64,000 nucleotides of DNA from Chitinophagales bacterium (GCA_041392475.1 JAWKLZ010000001.1:2108001-2172000), one strand, 5' to 3'. Shown: positions 54,797-64,000, counted from the stretch's first letter. Numbers and translations are program-made. The notes: generated by a model from the sequence alone, not told the origin.

Positions 54797-55654
54797 ATGA
54801 TTCCACAGAGAGAAATTCGGGCAAAGGCTTTGGAGAAGGGTGTTTCTCCTGAGATTGTTGATAAGGATTGGGTCTTGAGCCATGTTTTGAAGGGTATTTG
54901 TGAAATGCCTGATTTGGGAGAACATTTGGTGTTTAAGGGGGGTACTTGTTTGAAGAAGTGTTTTTTTCCTGATTATCGGTTTTCGGAGGATTTGGATTTT
55001 ACGGCGACTTTGGATAATCTAAACATTGATTCAGCATTGATTCAGGGTTTGTGTGAGCGTATTTTTGAGCAATCTGGAATTCGCTTGGATGTTCCTCAGA
55101 TTAAGGAACAAAGGTTTAAGGATGTGATGGTAGGATATGAGGTAAAGATAAAATATTGGGGTGCGAATCATCCTAAAAATCGAAGACCTCCTGAATCTCA
55201 ACGCTGGATTACTTCTATTAAGATTGATGCGAATTGGTATGAGAAAATGATATTTCCCACTATAGAACAGTCTATAATTCATGATTATTCTGATTTTAAG
55301 GTATTTAAAGATTTTCGGGTGCGAACGTATGCTATTGAAGAGGTGCTTTCTGAAAAATTGAGGGCTTTGATTCAACGAAAATACAAGGCTGCAAGGGATT
55401 ACTTTGATATATGGACATTGAACCAGCGAATTATTGATTTGGATTGGGAGACAATACATGATGCCTTTTTAGAGAAGTGTGGGTATAAAAACATTGTTTT
55501 TGAGGGGATTGGTCAAGTTTTGAATGAGGATATTAAATTGAAGTTGGAACAACAGTGGCACGCTAATTTGAAGAATCAGTTAAGGGCTGAGGATTTTCAT
55601 TCTTTAGATGTTATTTATGATGATTTGACTGTACTTTTTCAAAAAATATTCTAA
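54797..55654 (+). CDS. abiEii: AbiEii nucleotidyltransferase toxin
   Basis: 285 aa from the ATG at 54797; a longer frame from 54752 overlaps abiEi and adds 15 residues outside the family. Nucleotidyltransferase motifs are intact: GEHLVFKGGTCLKKCFFPDY (GGT at 48-50) then RFSEDLDF with the two acids at 64 and 66. They are followed by SIKIDANWYEKM and VLSEKLRALIQRKYKAARDY, the conserved Lys and Asp motifs of this NTase group. The toxin adds nucleotides to tRNA or other acceptors and causes bacteriostasis. Together with abiEi it forms an abortive-infection module lodged between cas5 and cas4. Confidence 0.9.
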   Translation: MIPQREIRAKALEKGVSPEIVDKDWVLSHVLKGICEMPDLGEHLVFKGGTCLKKCFFPDYRFSEDLDFTATLDNLNIDSALIQGLCERIFEQSGIRLDVPQIKEQRFKDVMVGYEVKIKYWGANHPKNRRPPESQRWITSIKIDANWYEKMIFPTIEQSIIHDYSDFKVFKDFRVRTYAIEEVLSEKLRALIQRKYKAARDYFDIWTLNQRIIDLDWETIHDAFLEKCGYKNIVFEGIGQVLNEDIKLKLEQQWHANLKNQLRAEDFHSLDVIYDDLTVLFQKIF

Positions 55655-55667
55655 AATCCCAACTCCT

Positions 55668-55856
55668 ATGACCTCCCTCCTCCAAAAAATCACCTCTCTC
55701 CCACTCCACCAACAGCTTGAATTGATTCAGCTCATAGCAAAAGGTTTGCAGGAAAGGGGGCAGAAGGTTTTGCCTTATGAGCGGCAGATGGATAAGGTGG
55801 AGATTGTGCCGCCTGCGGATACGTATTGGGAGGATAGGACGGATACGACTATTTGA
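55668..55856 (+). CDS. Small 62-aa protein, antitoxin-like N-terminus
   Basis: MTSLLQKITSLPLHQQLELI followed by QLIAKGLQERGQKVLP: two amphipathic helices of the kind seen in small orphan antitoxins of the type II addiction-module class. The C-terminal PPADTYWEDRTDTTI is acidic. It lies 14 bp after abiEii and 187 bp before cas4. Function unknown. Could be a third element of the AbiE-containing module. Confidence 0.5.
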   Translation: MTSLLQKITSLPLHQQLELIQLIAKGLQERGQKVLPYERQMDKVEIVPPADTYWEDRTDTTI

Positions 55857-55941
55857 AATATTGGATATTGGGATTTTTGATTGGGGGCGATGAGCTATTC
55901 ATGGGTGATTGAACTCCGATGGAGTTCTGTGATTATTTTTC

Positions 55942-56037
55942 TCATTTTTCTACAAATATTCAATTCTTACGGAATTGCTAAATGGTTTTTCATTTTTCTA
56001 CAAATATTCAATTCTTACGGAATTGCTAAATGATTTT
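55942..56037 (+). repeat. 48-bp tandem duplication
   Basis: A 48-base unit (55942-55989) is repeated immediately (55990-56037) with one difference, an A in place of a G near its end. Each unit contains the palindrome CAATTCTTACGGAATTG. The second copy ends 5 bp before the cas4 ATG, so it likely changes the leader of the cas4-cas1 unit. Confidence 0.85.
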
Positions 56038-56042
56038 GCTTT

Positions 56043-56549
56043 ATGGAAAGTATTACGGGTACGCATATTGCTTATTTGCAGTTGTGTCATAGGAAGTTGT
56101 GGTTGTTTGCGAATGGTTTGCAGATGGAGCATTCTTCGGATTTGGTGTTGGAGGGGAAGTTGGTGCATGAGTCGAGTTATGGGCAGCGGGCGAAGCGGTT
56201 TCGGGAGGTGGATTTGGGGAATGTGCGGATTGATTTTTATGATCCTAAGATGAATGTGGTGCATGAGGTGAAGAGGGGGAAGGCGGTGGAGGTGATGCAT
56301 GTTTGGCAGTTGAAGTATTATTTGTGGGTGATGGAATTGGCTGGTTTTGAGGGGGTGACGGGTGTTTTGGAGTATCCTAGGTTGCGGGAGCGTAAAGTGG
56401 TTTGTTTGGAGGATGGGGATAGGGAACGATTGAAGGGGATGGTGCGGGAGATTGAGGGGATTGTTGGTGGTGTGGTTTGTCCTGAGCGGGTGAGATTGAA
56501 GGCTTGTGGGCGTTGTGCTTATTTTGATTTGTGTTGGGTCAATGAGTAG
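56043..56549 (+). CDS. cas4: Cas4 exonuclease
   Basis: A 168-aa RecB-family nuclease. It has the N-terminal Cys of the iron-sulfur cluster in YLQLCHRKLW, the QxxxY region KVVHESSYGQRAKRF, the catalytic HEVKRGKAVEVMH (E-x-K motif) and the C-terminal cysteines ACGRCAYFDLCW. It trims prespacers and defines PAM orientation with Cas1-Cas2. The gene is very G-rich on the coding strand. It sits directly after the tandem duplication and overlaps no upstream gene. Confidence 0.9.
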   Translation: MESITGTHIAYLQLCHRKLWLFANGLQMEHSSDLVLEGKLVHESSYGQRAKRFREVDLGNVRIDFYDPKMNVVHEVKRGKAVEVMHVWQLKYYLWVMELAGFEGVTGVLEYPRLRERKVVCLEDGDRERLKGMVREIEGIVGGVVCPERVRLKACGRCAYFDLCWVNE

Positions 56550-56607
56550 AGATGTTTTGATGAAACGTCTCTGTTTGTTCATTTTTTCATGTTTAAATAT
56601 TTTGGTG

Positions 56608-57612
56608 GTGAAAAAGAGTTATTATTTGTTTAATGCGGGGCGTATGAGTCGTAAGGATAATACGTTGAAGTTTGTGGCGGTGGATAAGGATGGGGTGGAA
56701 CAGAGGGCGAAGTTTATTCCGATTGAGGGGACGGGGCAGTTGTATGTTTTTGGGGCGTTGGATGTGAATAGTGCGTTGTTGTCTTTTTTGGGGAAGGCGG
56801 GGGTGATGGTGCATTTTTTTGATTATTATGAGCATTATAAGGGTTCGTTTATGCCTAAGGAGTATTTGCTGGCGGGGAGGATGGTGGTGGCTCAGACTTC
56901 TCATTTTTTGGATGGGGGGAAGCGGATGCGGGTGGCTCGGTCTTTTATTGAGGGTGGGGCGCATAATATGTTGAAGAATTTGAGGTATTATGCTGGGCGT
57001 GGTAGGGATTTGGTGAATGAGGTGGGGCTTGTTGAGGCGTTTAGAGAAGATATTGGTGGGGCGGTGGATGTGCCTTCGTTGATGGGTACGGAGGGGAATA
57101 TTCGGCAGGCGTATTATCAGGGTTTTGATGAGATTTTGACGGATTGGGTGATGGGGGGTCGGAGTAAGCGGCCGCCTAAGAATGAGGTGAATGCGTTGAT
57201 TTCGTTTGGGAATATGATGTGTTATTCGACTTGTTTGGATGCGATTTACCATACGCAGTTGAATCCTACTATTGGTTTTTTGCATGAGCCTGGGTATAGG
57301 CGGTATTCGTTGGCTTTGGATATTGCGGAGGTTTTTAAGCCTATTTTGGTGGATCGGGTGATTTTTAAGGTGTTGAATAAGCGGATTATTCAACGGAAGG
57401 ATTTTGAGCGGGATTTGAATTATGTGTTGTTGAAGGATGGGGCGAGGAGGAAGTTTATTGAGGCGTATGAGGATCGTTTGAAGGAGACGATTGTGCATGG
57501 GTCTTTGGGGAAGGCGGTGAGTTATCGGCATTTGATTAAGTTGGAGTGTTATAAGTTGGCGAAGCATTTGCTGGGGATGGAGGAGTATGTGCCTTTGAAG
57601 ATGGGGTGGTGA
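56608..57612 (+). CDS. cas1: Cas1 integrase
   Basis: 334 aa from the GTG at 56608 (MKKSYYLFNAGRMSRKDNTL), which matches the usual type I-B Cas1 start; a longer in-frame ORF from 56506 overlaps cas4 and is not used. Cas1 signatures are PIEGTGQLYVFGALDVNSAL, the metal-binding NEVNALISFGNMMCYSTCLD (Glu), GFLHEPGYRRYSLALDIAEV (His) and FKPILVDRVIF. It catalyses spacer integration with Cas2. Coding strand is unusually G-rich (for example 17 G and 4 C in 57361-57420). The cas2 gene does not follow immediately: a 17-bp terminal-repeat-like sequence lies in the 117-bp gap. Confidence 0.93.
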   Translation: MKKSYYLFNAGRMSRKDNTLKFVAVDKDGVEQRAKFIPIEGTGQLYVFGALDVNSALLSFLGKAGVMVHFFDYYEHYKGSFMPKEYLLAGRMVVAQTSHFLDGGKRMRVARSFIEGGAHNMLKNLRYYAGRGRDLVNEVGLVEAFREDIGGAVDVPSLMGTEGNIRQAYYQGFDEILTDWVMGGRSKRPPKNEVNALISFGNMMCYSTCLDAIYHTQLNPTIGFLHEPGYRRYSLALDIAEVFKPILVDRVIFKVLNKRIIQRKDFERDLNYVLLKDGARRKFIEAYEDRLKETIVHGSLGKAVSYRHLIKLECYKLAKHLLGMEEYVPLKMGW

Positions 57613-57644
57613 AATTTGGTGTGTTGGGGTGTTGGGGTTTTGGG

Positions 57645-57663
57645 GTGAGTCGTCCTAAAAAAA
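57645..57663 (+). repeat. 17-bp terminal-repeat-like sequence, copy 3
   Basis: GTGAGTCGTCCTAAAAAAA, identical to the core at 45855 and in the same orientation. It lies between cas1 and cas2, after a G-rich tail. Confidence 0.75.
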
Positions 57664-57729
57664 CTTTACAGTGAAATAATATGTACTGAAATAGTTTGGC
57701 ACTCAAAAAATTGTTTTAATTTTCTTGTT

Positions 57730-57993
57730 ATGTACGTTATATTGGTGTATGATTGTGGGGTAAAAAGGGTGGGAAAAATGCTGAAGTTGTGTAGAAAATA
57801 CTTAAATTGGATTCAAAATTCGGTTTTTGAGGGGGAGATTAGTGGGGTGAAGTTGTTGGAGTTGTTGAATGAGGCGAGGTTGATTATGGATTTGGAGGTG
57901 GATAGTGTGATTGTGTTTAAGAGTCGGAAGGAGAAGTGGCTGGTGAAGGAGGTGGTTGGGAAGGAGAAAAATGAGGTGGATGTGTTTTTGTAG
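57730..57993 (+). CDS. cas2: Cas2 integration factor
   Basis: An 87-aa product with the Cas2 ferredoxin fold: MYVILVYDCGVKRVGKMLKL opening with the conserved Y-D motif, the RKYLNWIQNSVFEGEISGVK helix, and a DSVIVFKSRKEKWLVKEVVG second half. It forms the Cas1-Cas2 integrase with its neighbour. Slightly shorter than average but complete. The CRISPR leader starts right after its stop codon. Confidence 0.9.
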   Translation: MYVILVYDCGVKRVGKMLKLCRKYLNWIQNSVFEGEISGVKLLELLNEARLIMDLEVDSVIVFKSRKEKWLVKEVVGKEKNEVDVFL

Positions 57994-58048
57994 GGCTGGC
58001 TACTTGGTTTGTTCTTTGACATAGTGGATTGGTATTGATGGAATAATG

Positions 58049-58088
58049 GTTTATGGGATTGTCGTTGTGTGCTGATTGTCCCATAAAC
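58049..58088 (+). terminator. Hairpin in the leader, terminator-like
   Basis: Arms GTTTATGGGA (58049-58058) and TCCCATAAAC (58079-58088) are perfect, followed by GGTTGTTCTTTTTTATT. It may end the cas operon transcript before the array. A leader protein-binding site is the alternative. Confidence 0.5.
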
Positions 58089-58228
58089 GGTTGTTCTTTT
58101 TTATTGATGTGTGTTGTTTTTGTTTTTAAATGTTTGTTTTTGAGTGGTTTGTGATTTCTGTCGAAGGTGGGGGTAAATCGTGTTATTGGACATCGACTGT
58201 TTTTTGGGTGCTTTTTTCGGTTTTTTGC

Positions 58229-58259
58229 TTGTACTAATGCTTTTGTTTTGTTACTTTTA
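58229..58259 (+). promoter_or_regulatory. Candidate pre-crRNA promoter
   Basis: TTG at 58229-58231 and TACTTTTA at 58252-58259 (one mismatch to TAnnTTTG) are separated by 20 bp, the usual spacing in this phylum. Transcription would start about 12 bp before repeat 1. Confidence 0.4.
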
Positions 58260-58277
58260 CACATCTTAGCGTGACGG

Positions 58278-61200
58278 CTTTTAATCGTACCATATTGGAA
58301 TTGAAACGCTATGAATTGTAGCTGCTGCAAAAACGGATACCCGCTTTTAATCGTACCATATTGGAATTGAAACACCATGTTCGAGTAAAATCGGAGCGTT
58401 CGCCTCAAACTTTTAATCGTACCATATTGGAATTGAAACTTAATAAAAATTCGTGGCAAGCTCTTATCCTTACGCTTTTAATCGTACCATATTGGAATTG
58501 AAACCTAAAGGATTGCTCAAGCGAAAAGAAATAGAAAAAACGCTTTTAATCGTACCATATTGGAATTGAAACTTTCCAAATGTCGTGTATCACTTCGTAC
58601 TTTTCGTCTTTTAATCGTACCATATTGGAATTGAAACATCATTTAAAACAAAATGTGATAAGGTTGTAAACGCTTTTAATCGTACCATATTGGAATTGAA
58701 ACTTATTTAAGTTTGCTGCCTGCAAATCAAAAGGAGCCTTTTAATCGTACCATATTGGAATTGAAACACTATCACTATCAAACCAATAAAAATCCTCTCT
58801 GCCTTTTAATCGTACCATATTGGAATTGAAACTTGCCCGAAGAAAACAAGGTCAAAGAAGTGGCGGGCTTTTAATCGTACCATATTGGAATTGAAACTAG
58901 AATATTGATAAAATGGTTTCGCATGATGGTAAACTTTTAATCGTACCATATTGGAATTGAAACAAGTAGATTCGACAAAAAGAAACCTCATGCAGCTGCC
59001 TTTTAATCGTACCATATTGGAATTGAAACCCAAAGCACGCACGGGGAGGTTGTTTTTTATAAATCTTTTAATCGTACCATATTGGAATTGAAACACTTGC
59101 CAAAGGTTATTGAAGGGGCTTTGAGTGTACTTTTAATCGTACCATATTGGAATTGAAACCTCACATACAGCTTTATTCATCCCGAATTAACACGGCTTTT
59201 AATCGTACCATATTGGAATTGAAACTAAAATAAGTTGATCGGAACATTCTTAGATGTAGACTTTTAATCGTACCATATTGGAATTGAAACAATTCTTTAA
59301 TTCAGAATTTGGGAAAGTTTGATCGTCTTTTAATCGTACCATATTGGAATTGAAACCTTGTATTTCGGAACTGAAAAATAAGGATGAAAAATCTTTTAAT
59401 CGTACCATATTGGAATTGAAACCTTATAAGTGGACTTTTGAACGACGACAGGGAGAAACTTTTAATCGTACCATATTGGAATTGAAACTGTCAACATCAA
59501 CTACCTTCATGTTGAGTCCATTGACTTTTAATCGTACCATATTGGAATTGAAACCTCAATAGCCCCCCAGTTATCCAATTCGTTTACTGCTTTTAATCGT
59601 ACCATATTGGAATTGAAACCTATCTCCTTCTTGTTGCTTGAGATACTGGAAGATTCTTTTAATCGTACCATATTGGAATTGAAACAGCACACCCGAACCC
59701 AAAAGAAGCCAACACAATATTCTTTTAATCGTACCATATTGGAATTGAAACTTCTTCTTTTGATTCTATCGAAACAGGTGTCCTCCTTTTAATCGTACCA
59801 TATTGGAATTGAAACATCGCAGTACACGATTTTTCCCTCATTGTCTTTGAGCTTTTAATCGTACCATATTGGAATTGAAACTGTAATCCGTAGGGGATAG
59901 GTCGAAAAGAAAAGAATCTTTTAATCGTACCATATTGGAATTGAAACTCGTTTATAAATATCAAGCCGTATTTTCTTAATCTCTTTTAATCGTACCATAT
60001 TGGAATTGAAACTACCAAGTTTTCACTTAGTCCTGTCATTTCAATTACTTTTAATCGTACCATATTGGAATTGAAACATAATCATCCAAGATATTATTCT
60101 TATCTTGATATTCTTTTAATCGTACCATATTGGAATTGAAACCACACGGAAATTTCTGAGCCATCTGATTATGTGGCGCTTTTAATCGTACCATATTGGA
60201 ATTGAAACACGAATGTCGTTGGATGGGTGAGGCGACACAGGGACTTTTAATCGTACCATATTGGAATTGAAACTTCATCGTCAAAAAAACAAAGCCTCTA
60301 ACTCCAATCTTTTAATCGTACCATATTGGAATTGAAACTCACCATCTGCGCCAAAATTCAAATCAGTTCGACTTCTTTTAATCGTACCATATTGGAATTG
60401 AAACCTCATGATATTGCTATTTGTAGCCCATTGTCTGCAACTTTTAATCGTACCATATTGGAATTGAAACATCATGAGAAGTCCAAAAGAATTATCATGG
60501 TGGACTTTTAATCGTACCATATTGGAATTGAAACTCCTTATTGATGATTTTGACGAAACGGAATATGTTCTTTTAATCGTACCATATTGGAATTGAAACG
60601 GGCGAAAAATCTACAATTCCACTTTGGGACTGTCTTTTAATCGTACCATATTGGAATTGAAACAATACAACCAAATCATGCCCATTTTTCTCACTATACC
60701 TTTTAATCGTACCATATTGGAATTGAAACATAACACATTGAACATAGTCGTTAATTCAACAGTACTTTTAATCGTACCATATTGGAATTGAAACTCAAAA
60801 AAACGTCCATGTTTTCACCTATCAAGGCTACTTTTAATCGTACCATATTGGAATTGAAACGCAGCTAAATAAGTTGGTGTCGTTGTTGTTCCTACTTTTA
60901 ATCGTACCATATTGGAATTGAAACTCATCAATGATGGAGGAACTTTCAAGGTTGGTACACTTTTAATCGTACCATATTGGAATTGAAACATAATTAGAAA
61001 TAAACTTAGAAATTTTCTTAACACTTTTAATCGTACCATATTGGAATTGAAACATTGCGCTTGAAAATATGATGAAGCAAGACGATGACTTTTAATCGTA
61101 CCATATTGGAATTGAAACATGGAACTACAAGTGTCTCGCCAACCGTAACGGGATCTTTTAATCGTACCATATTGGAATTGAAACGCTATGAATGTGCGTG

Positions 61201-64000
61201 ATGTGGTGCGGGTGATGGACTTTTAATCGTACCATATTGGAATTGAAACACAACGGTGACTTCTTTTACCCATCTATCTTCCCCTCTTTTAATCGTACCA
61301 TATTGGAATTGAAACTGAATCGCTGTTGTGTTGCGGATAATGTTGTGCGACTTTTAATCGTACCATATTGGAATTGAAACATTTGCGTTGCGTAGTCTGC
61401 TATCTTGTTCATGTCTCTTTTAATCGTACCATATTGGAATTGAAACATGCTTCAATACCCTAATACACCAACACGCCAACACGCTTTTAATCGTACCATA
61501 TTGGAATTGAAACAACAGAAGGAGAAGGAGCAAAAGGCAAGGTTCTATCTTTTAATCGTACCATATTGGAATTGAAACTTCAGTGGAGTGGGATTTATTT
61601 GCCTACAAATTTAGCTTTTAATCGTACCATATTGGAATTGAAACTTGTAAAGTTCAATCCCCTCTCCATCTTCGTACCCTCTTTTAATCGTACCATATTG
61701 GAATTGAAACCTAAGGAACGATTCTCTTGCTTTACGCTTTACGGTACTTTTAATCGTACCATATTGGAATTGAAACACCCCTGCAAGCAAAGACTTTCTT
61801 TGAACCTAAACTTTTAATCGTACCATATTGGAATTGAAACATTATAATACAAACTTGGTATCGGAAAAAAAGAACCCTTTTAATCGTACCATATTGGAAT
61901 TGAAACCTTGAAGCCAGCTACTTCATCTTTCAAAAAAGAAGCTTTTAATCGTACCATATTGGAATTGAAACACATGATTTCACCACTATACTGCTTTGCG
62001 CCACGGCTTTTAATCGTACCATATTGGAATTGAAACAAGACGATTTGAAAGCCGTCTTTGGCTTATCTTCACTTTTAATCGTACCATATTGGAATTGAAA
62101 CGTTGTCCGTAATTTGGGTTGCTTTTCTTTCTGCGTCCTTTTAATCGTACCATATTGGAATTGAAACTGTTTTTATGTGGGATTGAAGAATAATTTGATT
62201 TACTTTTAATCGTACCATATTGGAATTGAAACTCAATATCTTGTACTTCACTGCACCGCAACGCCCGACTTTTAATCGTACCATATTGGAATTGAAACAT
62301 TCATCTACATTGAAAACAGTAATGTTACGGTCACTCTTTTAATCGTACCATATTGGAATTGAAACTTCTCTTTGGTGTAAGCAAAAGGATTGAAGTCATC
62401 ACTTTTAATCGTACCATATTGGAATTGAAACTCCACAGTAAGTTCAAATCTCCACAAGAACTCATTCTTTTAATCGTACCATATTGGAATTGAAACATGT
62501 CAAAATCCTTTAGTTGTGTTCTTAATGTGTACTTTTAATCGTACCATATTGGAATTGAAACTTCTTGCTTCATGTAATTTCTCGTAGCCTTTACGTTCTT
62601 TTAATCGTACCATATTGGAATTGAAACAAAGCTAATGGCAGGTTTGTATAAGGAAATTTGGGTCTTTTAATCGTACCATATTGGAATTGAAACATAATTG
62701 TTCCTTGCTTCTAATCTCGAACCATAGACTTTTAATCGTACCATATTGGAATTGAAACGACCAATCTTCGCAGTTGTCAAATTCTTTTTTTGATCTTTTA
62801 ATCGTACCATATTGGAATTGAAACAAAATAGGTGTTTGCTGAAAGAATTGATGGGAGAGCTTTTAATCGTACCATATTGGAATTGAAACTTTCATCATGA
62901 AAAGGGAATTTCATTTTCAAGCCTCCTTTTAATCGTACCATATTGGAATTGAAACAGCTTTAGATGCACAGAGAGAAGGTGCGTACAAAACTTTTAATCG
63001 TACCATATTGGAATTGAAACTTCTAATCGCAATTCTATTTGCATTCTCACTCACCCTTTTAATCGTACCATATTGGAATTGAAACAGTTTTAGGTGTCGG
63101 CTACTCACCATATTCAAGCCACTTTTAATCGTACCATATTGGAATTGAAACTTTTTTGCGATTATCATATTTGAATTGCTCATAGACTTTTAATCGTACC
63201 ATATTGGAATTGAAACTTGTTCTCCTTTCTTTGTTTTTTAGGGATATTTATGCTTTTAATCGTACCATATTGGAATTGAAACAAAGAAGGGGCAATCAAT
63301 GGATAGTAAGTCATCAAACTTTTAATCGTACCATATTGGAATTGAAACATTTCACAAGCAAAGAATATCCAAGACTTTTCCATCTTTTAATCGTACCATA
63401 TTGGAATTGAAACTTGTTTTGTTGGGTGTGTTGGTGTTGGATGCTTTGACTTTTAATCGTACCATATTGGAATTGAAACCTCATTGCTACGCATAAATGT
63501 TGTGCTTTTAATACACTTTTAATCGTACCATATTGGAATTGAAACAAAAGTCATACCAATCGCCAGTAGAGTAGGGCAAGCTTTTAATCGTACCATATTG
63601 GAATTGAAACAATAATCATAGTATCTTTACATCATCAAAGGAAATCTTTTAATCGTACCATATTGGAATTGAAACTTATTTGTTAGGTTGTTGCTATGTT
63701 GGTCTTGCAGCTTTTAATCGTACCATATTGGAATTGAAACTTGATTTAAGAAGTTTAGATGAGGTTGAAATTCCTACTTTTAATCGTACCATATTGGAAT
63801 TGAAACTTGATTTAAGAAGTTTAGATGAGGTTGAAATTCCTACTTTTAATCGTACCATATTGGAATTGAAACTTAAATAATGTAAATCGCTCCACATTGT
63901 TAATAGTTCTTTTAATCGTACCATATTGGAATTGAAACATCACAAGCTGAGTACCGTCAAAAATTAGTGGAGGCCTTTTAATCGTACCATATTGGAATTG
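58278..64000 (+). CRISPR. Type I-B CRISPR array, 87 complete repeats plus a partial one
   Basis: The repeat is 30 bp, beginning CTTTTAATCG and ending GGAATTGAAAC, the ATTGAAAC 3' end expected for a type I-B 5' handle. By eye I count 87 complete repeats from 58278 and a 26-base partial repeat at 63975-64000, so the array continues past the window. Every repeat I compared is identical. Spacers are 34-37 bp, mostly 36 (mean repeat-plus-spacer unit 65.5 bp). The spacers are unique except for one tandem duplication: 63741-63776 equals 63807-63842. Transcription is rightward from the leader. The open frames in this block come from the repeats and are not genes. Confidence 0.98.

Larger units (their letters stand above)
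57994..58277. other. CRISPR leader
   Basis: 284 bp between cas2 and the first repeat. It is T-rich on the plus strand, as leaders often are, and includes a hairpin (58049-58088) and a candidate promoter (58229-58259). New spacers should be added at this end because the first complete repeat directly follows. No ORF present. Confidence 0.75.

Noticed and set aside
56593..57567. 324-aa minus-strand frame opposite cas1
   Set aside because: Low-complexity His/Pro/Ile-rich product, a shadow of skewed cas1 sequence.
63391..63480. Spacer with GTTGGGTGTGTTGG as a second self-match
   Set aside because: Low-complexity G/T sequence only; no specific alignment to host DNA in this window.
58278..63924. 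Many open reading frames on both strands in the array, with repeated FNRTILELK or FQFQYGTIK-type peptides
   Set aside because: They are translations of the CRISPR repeat and end at spacer stop codons; none is a gene.

Overview
The window is about 64 kb of chromosome from a member of the Bacteroidota. The evidence is Por/type IX secretion C-terminal domains, a gliding-motility-type C-terminal domain, DUF3667, DUF3078 and DUF721 proteins, a short RpoD-type sigma factor, TAnnTTTG-like -7 promoter motifs and low to moderate GC. Secretion and gliding domains, large TPR/FG-GAP proteins and a lone type III polyketide synthase fit a Saprospiria/Chitinophagia-type organism, but the order is a guess.

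Left part (1-4.4 kb) is an accessory patch: the end of an HsdR-N-like gene, a transposase scrap fused onto a broken NAD(P)H-binding gene, a small lipoprotein, and an AT-rich pair of membrane genes, one with a transposase-like HTH. From 3.3 to 44.4 kb the content is mostly ordinary chromosome: AlkC-like repair, type III PKS, lytic transglycosylase, MATE exporter, hpt, LysM glucosaminidase, TrmN6-like methyltransferase, a four-gene MacAB-like export operon, murI, recF-DUF721, rpoD, a queuosine-precursor transporter and several large secreted proteins. Two families of dispersed repeats and several long hairpins lie in the gaps.

Right part (44.4-64 kb) is a complete type I-B CRISPR-Cas locus. The order is cas6 (first copy), a truncated DUF5615 toxin-like gene, a CRISPR-repeat-like mini-unit, a WYL regulator, cas6 (second copy), cas3 (helicase first, HD last), cas8, cas7, cas5, an AbiEi/AbiEii type IV toxin-antitoxin pair with a perfect inverted-repeat operator, a 62-aa gene, cas4, cas1, cas2, a leader, and an array of 87 complete identical 30-bp repeats that runs off the window edge.

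The most interesting element is in the 268-bp gap before the WYL gene. The last 12 bases of the repeat (less its final C) and then the first 22 bases (20 matching) occur in the same orientation, 17 nt apart, and are followed by a terminator-like hairpin. This is the layout of CreA/creR-type guide RNAs, which use Cascade to repress a toxin or the cas genes themselves. With an abortive-infection toxin inside the operon, a toxin remnant beside the mini-unit and a dedicated WYL regulator, the locus looks like a self-regulated, possibly addiction-protected CRISPR system. Three copies of a 17-bp terminal-repeat-like sequence at 44.39, 45.86 and 57.65 kb mark module borders and suggest assembly by mobile elements.
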